Below are positions 1 to 12,800 of a DNA stretch of 64,000 nt, piece by piece. The notes under the pieces were generated by a model, which saw only the letters and a program-made list of their open reading frames with translations, made no database searches and was not told where the DNA came from. This stretch comes from Scenedesmus sp. ARA3. Taxonomy: Eukaryota > Chlorophyta > Chlorophyceae > Sphaeropleales > Scenedesmaceae. Location of the stretch: the NCBI GenBank assembly GCA_004335835.1, contig RWJK01001904.1, positions 44,766 through 108,765 on the forward strand. Reading direction: 5' to 3'. Position numbers and translations under genes: made by a program. How positions within the stretch are numbered: the first letter of the stretch is position 1; every line of letters starts with the position of its first letter.

Positions 1-421
1 AGGGCCTGGCAGTGGACCTGAGGGCGGACTGGCCCTGGGGGCAGAACATGTTGTCCTTGCACACGGCGCAGCCGCCATCGGCGGTTGGGAAGAAGCCGGC
101 ATGGCACTGCAACAGACACGCAAGGTCAGGCAGGTTGGCATATATATGATGCAGGTGCAGTCAGCCAGCAGTCAAGCCACAGCGCTTGTGCTCACTTCCT
201 TTGCTCAGCTGTCAAAAGCTGAACATTGGACCCGATTGCTGTGCTGATGCTGCTAAGCCAAGCAGAGTGCTGCAGTGTGGCAGCCAGCCGTGAGGCCGCA
301 TGCAGCCAGGGGCAGCAGCCCCAGGCAGCCACTCACCACGCACTCCGACTTGGCCTCATTGGGGATCCTGAGGCCAGTGCAGGATGTGCAGCGCCACTTC
401 TTTGTGCGGGAGGAGTAGATG
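1..421 (-). CDS. Cys-rich (ephrin-receptor/GCC-like) protein, partial
   Basis: Two exons are visible on the minus strand, 421-337 and 106-1, joined in phase 0 (acceptor CTGCAG before 421, donor GTGAGT at 336, acceptor TTGCAG at 109-107). The second exon continues beyond the window, and upstream exons were not found. The translated piece has CxxC pairs (WRCTSC, CAVC) and repeated spacing of Cys, Gly and Phe (CHAGFFPT), as in the GCC2/GCC3 or TNFR-like Cys-rich repeats common in algal surface and secreted proteins. No catalytic motif can be seen and no precise function is proposed. Confidence rests on clean exon borders and the Cys pattern only. Confidence 0.5.
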
Positions 422-507
422 CTGCAGCACGCGGATCAGCACAGCAACGTCGTGTCAGCAATAAGCACAAGCAACGCACTTTGACTTGGGCAGCGCCACA
501 GCAACTC

Positions 508-631
508 TGATGGGCAGATGAGCTTGCTCAATCAATGGTGTTGAGTAGCCTGCCGCAGGCTGACTGGGCTGATGGGCAGATGAGCTTGCTCAATCAATGG
601 TGTTGAGCAGCCTGCCGCAGGCTGACTGTTA
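508..631. repeat. 62-bp tandem duplication
   Basis: Two adjacent copies of a unit starting TGATGGGCAGATGAGCTTGC (at 508 and 570) differ at very few positions, so the duplication is recent. It lies outside any recognised exon. Confidence 0.85.
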
Positions 632-881
632 GGCTGACTGTCTCAGAACACCAGTGCTGCAATCAAAACCTGGGTGCTGCAGCCCTTGTTCCATATTGTG
701 CGCTGATGATCAGTTATGCACCATGCAGGTTTTAGCATTTGCAGACCCCACTGCATGCGTATGTTCTTGCCTCAAGCCTGCCTGGGTTTGCCTGGGTTGG
801 CAGTACACAGTTGGCTTACCAGTTGCGCCCTGTGTTGCAGTACTGGAGCGGGCACTCTGACTGCCACTATGGTCAAGGCCC

Positions 882-1028
882 ATCCACAACTCATCCACAA
901 ATCGTCCACATCAGGTCATCCACAGTGCCATCCACAGCGGACTACGGCCATCCACAGGCCATCCACATCCGTCTGGGTCCACACGGCGTGTGGATGAACT
1001 TCGCACACTTGTGGATGAAGTTGTGGAT
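882..1028. repeat. Cluster of ATCCACA heptamers, direct then inverted
   Basis: Six exact ATCCACA copies on the plus strand (882 to about 968) are followed by three copies of the inverse TGTGGAT (up to 1028). Spacing is irregular, so it is not a simple tandem repeat. The opposing orientation could allow stem formation or mark a protein-binding array; no function is known from the sequence. Confidence 0.7.
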
Positions 1029-2987
1029 AGGGCCAAAAGAGCCTCGATTCACTGCGTAAAGCCTTAAACAAGCATATTAAAGAGTTTGCGACAACCCCTT
1101 GCCGTGCTGATGCCTGTGCCCGAGCACAGCCAGCAGCAGCAGCAGCAGCAGCAGACAGCATGCAGGTGCTGCTGTTGCTGCCACAGCAGCACATTGCATA
1201 AGGAACAAACACAATAGCAGCCAATGCTCGTGGTGAATGGCTGGTAATGAAACCAGAGCATAGCATGCAGCAGCAGCAGCAGCAGCAGCCGCTGCGGCAG
1301 CAGCAGCAGATGCCATTCAGCAGCAGCAGCAGATGCCATTCCATTGCTACTGCAGCATAGCCCCCCTCAAAGGGAGATCATCAAGGGTTGACACTGCAAA
1401 ACAAAGCAACAAAGCGCATGCACGTATTCAGCAAATTACTGCAAGTAAGACATGCGAATATGCCACAAAGTGCGCAGACCAGCCCAGACACTGACCTGTA
1501 CGCGCAAGCACTGTCAGCCGGCTCTACGGCTCGGACATGCTTATGGCAAAAGCATACATGATCGTTGAGATAGACATTATGAAAATGCATCTGCACCTAG
1601 ATATGTTGCCTGAATCTCGCTAGCCTGCGACCCCGTGTGTCGCAGCGTGTGATGACGCACAGTGGCACAACAAGACAACATGATCAGGGCAATGGCTACA
1701 TCGATCTTCAACACTTTTATGTATCACTGCTGCAATGTGTACACTATTGTTGTGTCAGCTTTGCGCAGCACTGCTGCAATGTGCATAGTGCATCCGAAAA
1801 GGGCACGAACACGCACCCGAGCTGTCGCCCTGGCAGCCAACCGTGATGGCTGCCAGAAGCAAAACCGAAATCTGCAGTCTCATGGTTCCACGGCCTACTT
1901 GGTGTTGCGATCAACAGATGGCCAGCCTCGTGTGTCACCAGCTGTCACAATGCTCTCCCTGCTCAGGCTTCCAGTGGCAACAACGCCCCTCACTGTGCTG
2001 CGTACAGCTATTCAGGACATGTATGAGTTTATGTCTGCGACTGACACCTGCGCTGGCAGCATATCAAGTACGTGTGTACATGTGCCGGGTTTGCAAACCC
2101 CAATTGGTGTGAACAGAACATCCCAGTGATCACCTTCTCAGCGTCGTGGAACACTGAGCGAACACTGAGAAACACTAACAACAGTGAGAAACAGTGAAAT
2201 CGGTGTACTTATTATCATGAGAAGCACAATGAAGCTCAAGGTGAGCAACACGGGGATTGGATGCCGCACCGAACAATGGATGACGCACAGCAGCTGCTGT
2301 CATCTGCAGATGACGCACGATGCGGCATGTGCATCATCCGCACAGTCGCCAATACATACACGGTATTTGCGCAAAGGGCAGCGTGACTCTATATGACAAA
2401 TATCGTACAGGGAGTCAACCGAGGATCGCGCACCTGTGTGTTTTCATCAACCGCTGTGCGTCACCCGTCCACTGAAGAGCGCTGCACACAGATCGCTGTA
2501 CACACATTGTTCAGCGAAGTTGGTGCTCGGCCATGAACGCATGCAGGCAATCCAGCATTCAACACATAGCACAAGCAGTGGCGCCGGCCAACTTGGCTGT
2601 GATGTGACATGAGGATCAGCACGTGGATGCCTGGGGCCTGACTTACAAGCTTGTAAAAAGCTTGCATAGGCATGTGAACACAGTTTGCTTGACAGGTAAA
2701 AAGCAGAACGTCTTCTACTGGAAGCACGGTGGTAGTGCTTGACGTCCGACATTGAGTGGAGGAGTGTACATTGTGCTGCTCACATGTGACAAGCACACGT
2801 CCCACCGCGAGTCGCAAGCTGCCTGCATACATCTCAATTCATTCATAACGTCCGCTTGGTCTGCAACGGTCGAAGGCTGCTGTAACGTGGCAGACGGTAT
2901 ACACGGCAGCGCCCCTAATGGCTTGTCTGCTTCTCATGCGTAACACTTGTATCTTGCAGCCCTGCGCAGTTACCAGCTGCAGTACCC

Positions 2988-4459
2988 TCACACCACAGCA
3001 AACTCCGTGGGCTTCTCCCCCTTCACAATCAGCCCCACCACCACATTCGCTCCAACAGCAAGCCCGCCGGACGGCCCCACCCAGTCAGGGAAGTCAAACA
3101 CCCAGCAGCCGCCCTCGTCAGGCAGCTGCGTCGCGTTCCAGGCCTTCTGCAGCTCCCCGGCAGCCGCCACCCGCAGCCGCATGCTGCTGGCTGGGCCTGG
3201 TCCTGTGTTGGTCACCTTGGCCTCCAGCTGGAAGCAGCGCACAGCCCCCTCGTCCCACGCGTTCACCTCCGTCACCTGCACATGGGCAAATGTAGAAAAG
3301 CACAAGGAAGGAAGTCAGCGCAGTGCGGCATGCGGGCATGACTGTGTGTGTGGTGTAGGTTCCAGGGCTCACGTGCCAAGCCGCCGTGTGGTTGGCAACA
3401 CTTCCGCAGCTGCACGTCATGCGTTCAGTGCAGCACATCGTGCATTTGTGCAAGCAGTCGGCACGCAACTGGCGTAGGCTCAACACGTCGCCAGTTACCG
3501 ATTTCGCGTGGCTGCATGCTGACATCAACCTAGCAGCGCCTTCCCCCATGGATGCAGCACGGAATGAAAGCAGCAACATGCACATATGAAACTTGCCTCA
3601 ACTTCTCCGGCACTGAGGGGCGCTGCTGGCACTGCTGCTGCCACCGGTGCCGCTGGCTCAGCCCCTGCTGCTGCTGGCTGAGCAGCACACGCAGCAGGGG
3701 CGCCGCCAAAAGCTGCCGGATCGACGGTTGATTCAACCTGGCAGTCCTCTGGCGCTGGTGCTGCTGGTGTGACCTCATCCTGCGGCCATTTTGTGGGGTT
3801 GGGGTGTGCGCGCGCCACAATGTCCAGCTTGTGCTGGTGGGGGGTGGCCCAGTCCTCCTGCAGGATGCCGCCCTGCAGCAGCAGGCGCAGCAGGCAGCAG
3901 CAGCAGCATCACCATTACACGCCGGTCAAAACTAAACCGCAGGTTTAAACACCTGAAACCTGGGCAGCTTCATGCCCAAAAGGCTGGCAGCAAGAACTGC
4001 CTGCAGTCCAACCTGTTCACAGCGCCTCATGCGCAGCCCGGCTTGCAGGATGTAACGCAGTTCAGGCGGGCCGACGTGCCAGGGTTCTTCCATGCGGTGC
4101 TGTGAGGCCTCACCGTGTCGCCGCTGTTGGGGTTGAGGCACCAGTAGAAGGAGTCGGTGATGCCGTGCTCCACAAACCAGTCCGCCAGCTTCACCTGCCA
4201 GGCTGCGTCACTGCCGCCCTCCTTGGCCCAGCCGCCCCACTCCCCGGGGCAGATGGCCGGCCCGTGGCCCTCCTGCTTGATGAAGCTGCGGCAGCCAGTC
4301 AGCGCAGAGGGCCATGAGCAGGCTGGAGTGTGTGGCTGGTGGAGCAGCGTGACAAGCATGGTGCTGCTGCTGCTGATCTAGCAGGCATGTACGGCACCAT
4401 TGACGCTGCTGCATACACAGCCACCAGCCACACAGCCACAAGAAGCACAGGCAGCAGCC

Positions 4460-4495
<36 letters not shown>

Positions 4496-5882
4496 AAAAC
4501 TTGCTATGTGCAACACAGTGAACCCTGCCAGCCCGCTGACAATCACAGCATGCTCACGCGCACACCTCCACACAAGCTGCCTGCCACACCCTCCACCCAC
4601 CCGAAGTGCTTGCTCCAGATGTCTGGCATGTTGTCGGGGAAGGAGGGGTCGCTGAAGTAGGGCTGGCCAAACACGTCAGGCCCATACACATGAGGCGAGT
4701 ACACCAGCTTGCCCTCAACAGGCAGGGTTACGGGCGCCTGCAGCAGCACAGTGAGGCAAGTGTAGCAGGCAAGTGTAGCATGCTGAAAAAGGGTAGCAAG
4801 GTAACAGAATCAATTTTCTGTTGTTGCCTGCGTGCTGCAGTACCAGGTGTGCTCTTCTTGCCTGAATCCAGCATCAAACAAAAGATCTCAATCTAGCCTG
4901 CGCAAACCGCTGCGCGTTGATCAAGTGCCTGCGCACACCACCGCCGCCGCCGCTCACTTTTGCCGCGCCGGCCACGTGCCTGCCCCACCAGCCTTTCTCT
5001 CAGAATTGCTGCACGTAACGTTCAAGACCAAGTCGACAACAACAAACTATGTGAACTGCACGTCTGTCTATGCATAGCCAGTCAAAAAACACAGTATCAA
5101 AACAAGCGGTCGCCGCACACCTTGGCAGCGCCGGCGATGTGCCCTCCCCACCAGCAGTTCTCGCAGGGCTGCACGCAGCCGTTGCGCTCCACGCCCTCCA
5201 CAAAGATGAGCAGCCTGGGGTTGGCCTCCAGGATGACAGCCCCAATGCGTGCCGCAGCCAGCTGCCAGTCGGTGCGCAGGTTGCCGTCGCCCCAGCTGGC
5301 GCAGCCGTGCGGCTCGTTGTTGAGGTCGGCGGCAAACACATTCCAGCAGTCCTTGTACCTGCGGGGTGGAGCCGCATGCCAGCAGGCAGCGCGGCAGTCG
5401 ACTGGATAAAGCGGAATTCTGCAGTTGAGCCAGCTGCCCGCTGGCTACGCAAATGATGTCGCAAGCACTGCGGGCAAGGCATACCACCCAGGTGTGCTCA
5501 CAGTAAATGATTGCTGCGAGTGCCCCTGCGCCTCATGTCAGCCCTGCTCGCAGCGCAACGCACAACCACGTGCATCTTTCTTCAATAGCACGGCAGTGTG
5601 GCTGCACCTGCACCCACACTGACATCACCCAGCCCTGCCGCACCCCCACACCCCATGACCCGCTGCAATCTGTCAACACAAGGCAATGTACAGCAGCAGC
5701 CAGCGCTGTTGGCTAGGCAGCCCCTCCCACCTGAGCACCATGGTCTTCCAGCCCTGCAGCACCGCTGACTCCGGGTACTCCGCGCTGTACCACAGCTCAG
5801 GGATGTCCTGAGCAGCAGCCAGGCGGTGCATGTCCAGCAGCACCAGCAGCCCGCGCCGCGCACACTCCTGGATAAACCTGGC

Positions 5883-5922
<40 letters not shown>

Positions 5923-6426
5923 CAACAGCAGCAGCAGCAGCAGCAGTGCGGCTGGTGAGGGTGGTGGCAAGCACAGCGCAAGCGCAAATCACTGCTGGCA
6001 TCTGCTGCTAGCAGTGTCAGCAAAAGTCGATGCATTGCTGTCGCTGCTGCCTTGGTTTGCTGTGTTCGTGCCGGCCTGTCTAACAGCTGCACTTTCTTGA
6101 ATACTCCCGTCGTCCTCCTTCAGCCACTAATGCTGCTGCTGTGTTGTCATGATGGCCTCTGACACCGATTCCAGCACGCGAAAAGCCTGAGAAGACTAAG
6201 GCTAACGCAGCTTGCTGCCCACCTGTCCACCACCTGGCCTGTGGTGAGCCCCTGCAGCTCAGGGTTTGCAGCATAGTCAATGTTGCCGGGCCGCCGGGCG
6301 TCCATGTTGAGTGACAGCTCGCAGCTGAAGGGCAGCCGGATGGCGTTGAAGTGCTGCGCGGTGAAGTCCAGCAGCTGCAGCATGTTGGTGCACCTGCAGC
6401 CGCCGCAGCAGCAGCAGCAGCAACAG

Positions 6427-6467
<41 letters not shown>

Positions 6468-6748
6468 GCCATCCAACATCAATATGGTTCATTCAGACAG
6501 GGAAAGCAGTGCTGCAGCAAGACTGTGCCTGCTGCTGCATGCGTGGCAGAGTGTGCTGCATGTCACAACAATGCGTTGCATGCGATGTCACCACTAGATT
6601 GCACAGAAACAACAGCTCACCAGAGGCCGTGCAGTGCAAAGTCTGCTGTCTCAAAGCCGAACCAGTTGACGCCCTTGATGCTGACACGCTCGCTGCCCCA
6701 GTAGATGCCGCCGTCCTGCACACGCAGCTCAAAGTCAGCGCCAGACAT
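2988..6748 (-). CDS. GH5-type cellulase (endo-beta-glucanase-like) with C-terminal CBM-like domain
   Basis: Eight exons: 6748-6621, 6393-6223, 5877-5731, 5358-5121, 4737-4601, 4285-4114, 3872-3597, 3275-2988; 518 residues. The glycoside hydrolase family 5 barrel starts with GVNWFGFET and HGLW. The likely acid/base is Glu164 (NNEPHG) and the likely nucleophile Glu289 (PGEWGG), with a substrate-site aromatic stretch FYWCLNP near 317. A Pro/Ala-rich linker (about 355-423) leads to a last domain of about 95 residues with the W...N.G pattern of carbohydrate-binding modules (CBM49-like, tentative). It would cut beta-1,4-glucans. The intron before the last exon uses either a GC donor (GCAAGT at 3596) or GT at 3602; both keep phase. 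The ATG at 6748 directly follows a CTGCAG acceptor-like site, so an upstream exon carrying a signal peptide is probable but was not found. The GH5 call is firm; substrate is inference. Confidence 0.88.
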
Positions 6749-8021
6749 CTGCAGCAGCAGAAGAACGCAGTTGCAATTTCAAGGCAAATGTTGGGTTGTG
6801 TACAAGGGCCGATCAGCAGCGTTGCATCAGTGCCAGAGCTTGTGCAAACGCCTGGGGCAGTCTGCCAGTCTGGCATATGCCTGCGCTTGCTGGAACAGCC
6901 GTGCACCGTGCTATGAGTGCCATTCATACCATCAAATACGCATGTGGTTGTAGGATAATGGTTTTAAAAGCAGCTGCGTGGAGCTCTGTGCAGGAACACA
7001 TTGAGCATTGGGAAAGGCATCAACTCAGCTGTGCCAGGTCTGCCTCTCATTGGCTCCTGCTGCCTGCACATCAAGGACGCCGTCATTTTAGCTACAAAAG
7101 CGTTGGTAAAGTCAACAATGCTTACCTTTGTATTCTGTCCGTGTTCCGCAAGTGCTCCGCGGTCGTTGGCACTTGCAACTGCTTGTCGATCGTTGGCAAG
7201 CAAGAGGACGTCGCCAGCGTCCTCGCCAATGTCGACACTATTCACAAAACAATATTTGTATGCATTCGGACAACAATGTCACTCGTGACGTGTCACTAGT
7301 TACCCTGGACAAAAAGTGACAAGTGGGCATGCTTCTGCTCCCGTGCTCGCTGCTGTGCCAAATTAGGGAGTCTTCCACTCCGCATCCCGGACGATCGTTT
7401 CTTTTCTTGTATGCGCATGCACGCATGGGTGCAAGTGCTGAGCTACTGTCACAGTTTAACTGTGACAGTGTTGCCTTGTATGAAGCCATCCGACCACCCA
7501 CCCACCCCTCCCAGCCCCTACGAGGCACCTCATTACCTTCAAGTACATTGAAAAGTATCTTTGTGTGACGTGCTATGGGGCAACACCTGCCTGCACACTC
7601 TGGCAAAGTCAAAACCCACAACCCAAAACACCAGAAGCCTGTGAATTTAGTGAAGAGGCGGAACGAGACGTCGTAATTTGCAATTCTGCTGAAATAAATT
7701 GTTGAAAAGATTACGAGGCAGCGTATTTGGCCTGAATCGATGTATTCAGAGACTGTCACTGCTCCACGACGCTCTGCAATGCCTGCGCCTCGCGCGCTCA
7801 GAGTTCAGCTATATTACTGGACCAAGCTATGGAGTGTATGACACACGCGGTAACCGTCCCATCCTCTATGAATTTATAGCAATTTGAGTCGGAAGAGCCG
7901 GTGTAACACGAAAAATAACGCTGGCCGGAAGGCCACAGTCTCCGTCCTCATTCTATTTGTCCGGGTACAACTGCTGCTCGGCCTGTTGGTGGTGGATCTG
8001 CTGCTGTTACTGCTGGTGTTG
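6749..8021. other. Spacer between GH5 5' end and ALKBH-like 3' end
   Basis: About 1.3 kb, AT-richer than the genes. It should contain the GH5 promoter and perhaps a leader exon, and the 3' UTR of the demethylase gene. A minus-strand frame near 7245-7127 ends in a good donor (AAG then GTAAGC) but has no ATG, so it was not accepted as an exon. A 25-bp near-perfect palindrome lies at 7445-7469. Confidence 0.4.
7445..7469. repeat. Near-perfect 25-bp palindrome
   Basis: Arms ACTGTCACAGTT and AACTGTGACAGT are exact inverse complements around a single central base (7457). It could form a cruciform or hairpin, or bind a dimeric protein. It stands about 700 bp upstream of the GH5 first recognised exon. 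Confidence 0.85.
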
Positions 8022-9538
<1,517 letters not shown>

Positions 9539-9806
9539 TATAGCGCTTTACAATGGAGAGCAGAGGTGCTGCCACTTCATAGACGAACGTCCCGCAACTC
9601 CCGGCGTTCACACTTCCCCCGTGCGTAACCCGTTTCATTACGCAAGATCATTTGCCAAGATTCCCGGAGGCCATGTGAAGAAGCGGAACACACCGGTGTA
9701 CCATGATGAGCATGGATGCTGACTGCCAAATGAAGACCGCTGCACAACGATAGCAACAACAGCAGCAGTGGTGGTCAGGACCTTGCCTTCACCAGCAGCA
9801 GCTCCG
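9539..9806. promoter_or_regulatory. Divergent promoter, ALKBH-like (-) / DBH-like (+)
   Basis: Only 268 bp separate the two start codons, so both promoters must lie here or overlap the first exons. No TATA box stands out. Start positions are inferred from the reading frames: ATG 9538 on minus and ATG 9807 on plus, which begins a hydrophobic signal peptide. Confidence 0.5.
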
Positions 9807-12800
9807 ATGCCGCATTTGCTGGCGGTTTCGCTGCTTCTATTCTTGCTCCAGGGCTACGCGAATGCAGCAGCGCTGCCAACGTGTGCCAGTGCACAGGCAG
9901 CCCTGACAGCACAGCTGCGCCTGCAGCCTGAGCAGCTGCAAGGTGGGCAATATGCAACAACAGCACATGCAGCCCAGCTCTTCAGTTAATCATAAGCACA
10001 TGGTGCTTGTCAAGTATTAGACCACGCAGCTGCATCCATGCCATCCGTCACAGAAGCAATGGGGTAGGCTGTTGGCAACTGCTGTGCTTCAACCTGCTGT
10101 GCTCCCACCTGCTGCCTGCAATGCAGGCTGTGTGCAGCTGAGCGATGCCATTGTGCTGCGCTATGGCGTGAAAGGAGACATCGCCACGTTTGCCATCCAG
10201 GCGCAGCTGCCCCCCAAGACAGCCTACCTGGGGGTGGGCTTGTCAGAGCTGGGCAGCATGAAAGGGGCAGGTGCGCAACAGCAGCGGCAGCAGCAGCAGC
10301 AGCAGCGCTGTACCGTAGCACATACTTTGTGTTTGTGTGGTTATGCTTGTTTAACCCCGGTCGCATTGTGTCGCAAAGGGCCAGTTTGAAAAGGGCTCCG
10401 CAATGCAGCTGCACTGCAGCAGGGCACACTGGCCATGGCGCAGCGGTGCGCATGGCAGGGCTTGTGCTGTATAAACACAACAATGCAGCTAATGCGTCCC
10501 ATTTCGACAGGTAACGACAACACTTCTTGATTTGCCGACTTTTTCCTCTGCAGACATGTTCATCCTGAACGCCACCACCTCAGGCACCGCAGCTGCCCCC
10601 GGCTGGCGGCTGGTTGACGCGTACGCCCCAGGCTTTGTGCGGCCAGTGGCTGACAAGCAGCAGGACACCAAGCTGCTGGGCTTCTCCTCAACCAGCAACA
10701 GCGGCCTGATCGCAGCCTGGCAGCGCCACGTGGCACCTTGTGATGCACAGGACCTGCCACTGCCATCTACCCCAATCCATGTGCTGTGGGCGTATGGAGC
10801 ATCCTGGGGCTACCACGGCACAGTCAACAGGGGCAGCAGCCTGGTGTCATTCCTGGACCAGCCTCTCCAGCAGCAGCAGCAGCAAAAGAAGGAGCCGCTG
10901 TCTGTGACAGCTGCCAGTGGCCCTGCTGCTACTAGCAGTAATGCTGCTGCTGCTGCTGGCGGTGCTGCTGCTGGGCTGCCTGCTGGCGTGAAGGTGCTTG
11001 AGCTGACCTACCCTGTGACGATCCCTGAGTACACCACCACCTACTTTGTGCAGTACTTCAAGCTTCCCAGCAACAAGTGAGGCGCGAGGTGTCGCGGCAG
11101 CTCAATGCTTGAACAAGCAGCGGCGCATGGCGCCGCAGGTGCTGCTGTAGCAGTGCTAGTATGGGTGTGCCGCGCTGAGGCATGGCAGGGCCAGCCCTTC
11201 TCAGTGCTTGGGCAGCAGGCATCAACTCATGCTGCTGCAGCAGATGAGGGCGCCCTTTCAGCGAGTTGTCTGCCATGTATACATCGTACGTGCGATTGCT
11301 GGCTGCTGGTTTGCAGTCGTGTGCAGCGAAGCTGCGCTGCTGCCAGCGCTTCAGCAGTGCGGGCATTGGTGCACCAGGGTGACTGTGCTTGCAGTGATTG
11401 AGCAGCCACAGGGCAAACATCATGCTTTACTAAGAACAGGTTGCAGCATGTATGTGTGAACGCTGACAACCATAACCGGCTGCTTTGCTGCTGCTGCTGC
11501 TGCAGGAAGTACCACATCCTGCGTTACGAGCCCATTACCAACTCGCAACTGCTGCACCATGGAGTGGCCTACTCGTGTGATGCCAAAGCAGCAGCAGCCG
11601 TCAAGGCGATGAAGAGTTTGGGGCCGTTTGACAGGTGCGCTGATGATGGTGGAGCTGGTGCTGCTGCTAAGTTGATTTTTTGGTTGACTATTGCCACCCT
11701 TGGCTGATGGAGATATGTGGGTGCCTCGCCGTGCAGGCTGCTGCAGTTTGACCATTGTCAACAGCAGCTACTAGTTACAGCGCTACTGCTTGCAACAGTG
11801 GACAATGACCATAGCAAGCACGAGGGCACTGTTACATCTCATGTGCTGGACTGGGCTCTCTTCAACTTCACTGGCATCTTTCTCATTTCTGTTTGCTCTG
11901 GCTTGTCCGCAGGTTCAAGCACGACATGCAGTGTGAGCAGTTCTACATGGTAAGCTTGACGGCTTCTAATCAGTCGCCCAGCTGCAACAGATTGGCAATG
12001 CAGCACTTGCTAACAGTGCATGCACGCATGGCAGCTCATGCATATGGCTCCTGGTTTTTCCCCTGCTTCCCCTTACCGGCATCTGCAGTTCTCATCACCT
12101 TTCCGTGTTGCGTCTGCATGTGCATGTGCACTTACGATCTCGTGTCTCTGCTGGCTCCGCTCTGCCTGCTGCACCTGCTGCAGCTGGTGGCCCCAAACAC
12201 AACAGCCTACGATGCGCCCCAGTCAGCAGGCCTACCCATGGGCACCCCAGGCTCCCAGTACCTGGCCCTGGAGCTGCACTACAACAACCCCGAGGGGCTG
12301 ACCGGTGAGTGGCTGTTCAACACCCTGCTGCTGTGGCGGCAGCTGCTGCACAAGGCAGTTGGGAGAAATTGATCACAACCTCGATGGGCTGGCCGTTGAG
12401 TGGTGCTGAACACCCTGCTAGTAGTGGTGTTAAACTTGAGCGGTTTGATCTTGCCATATGCTTATGGCGGCTCCCAGGACATTGGCGGGGCTGTTGGTGA
12501 TTTGTGTGGCATGATTGGGGTTGGACGATGGGTGATGCACACGTGAACAATTATGTGCAGGTTGCACCTGCCAGCTATCACATGGATTCGAATTTTGGCA
12601 GCAAGGACACTCAGCACAGTGATCTTGTGTTCTAGCAGGTGGCTGCGTTACGCTACACAGCAGCAACGCAGCTACGACGTGTCACTGCTGCCTTGCTGCC
12701 GACCTGCTGCTGCTGCCCCTGCAGGCCAGAAAGACAAGGGCAGTGGGCTGCGCGTGTACTACACTGACGTGCTACGGCCGCATGACATCGGGCTCATCAC

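Larger units (their letters stand above)
422..2987. other. Long spacer without a convincing gene
   Basis: About 2.6 kb between the Cys-rich gene and the 3' end of the GH5 gene. It holds a 62-bp tandem duplication (508-631), a cluster of ATCCACA heptamers (882-1028) and short CAG runs (about 1130-1155 and 1268-1335). Open frames here are short, low in complexity and show no domain signature. Missing 5' exons of the Cys-rich gene could lie here but were not recognised. Confidence 0.5.

Noticed and set aside
1022..1031. TTGTGGATAG resembles a bacterial DnaA box in a cluster of similar words
   Set aside because: The window is clearly eukaryotic nuclear DNA with introns; DnaA boxes have no meaning here. 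The cluster was kept only as a repeat.
7127..7245. Minus-strand frame ending in a good GTAAGC donor, possible first exon of the GH5 gene
   Set aside because: It has no ATG before an upstream stop, and its product shows no signal peptide.
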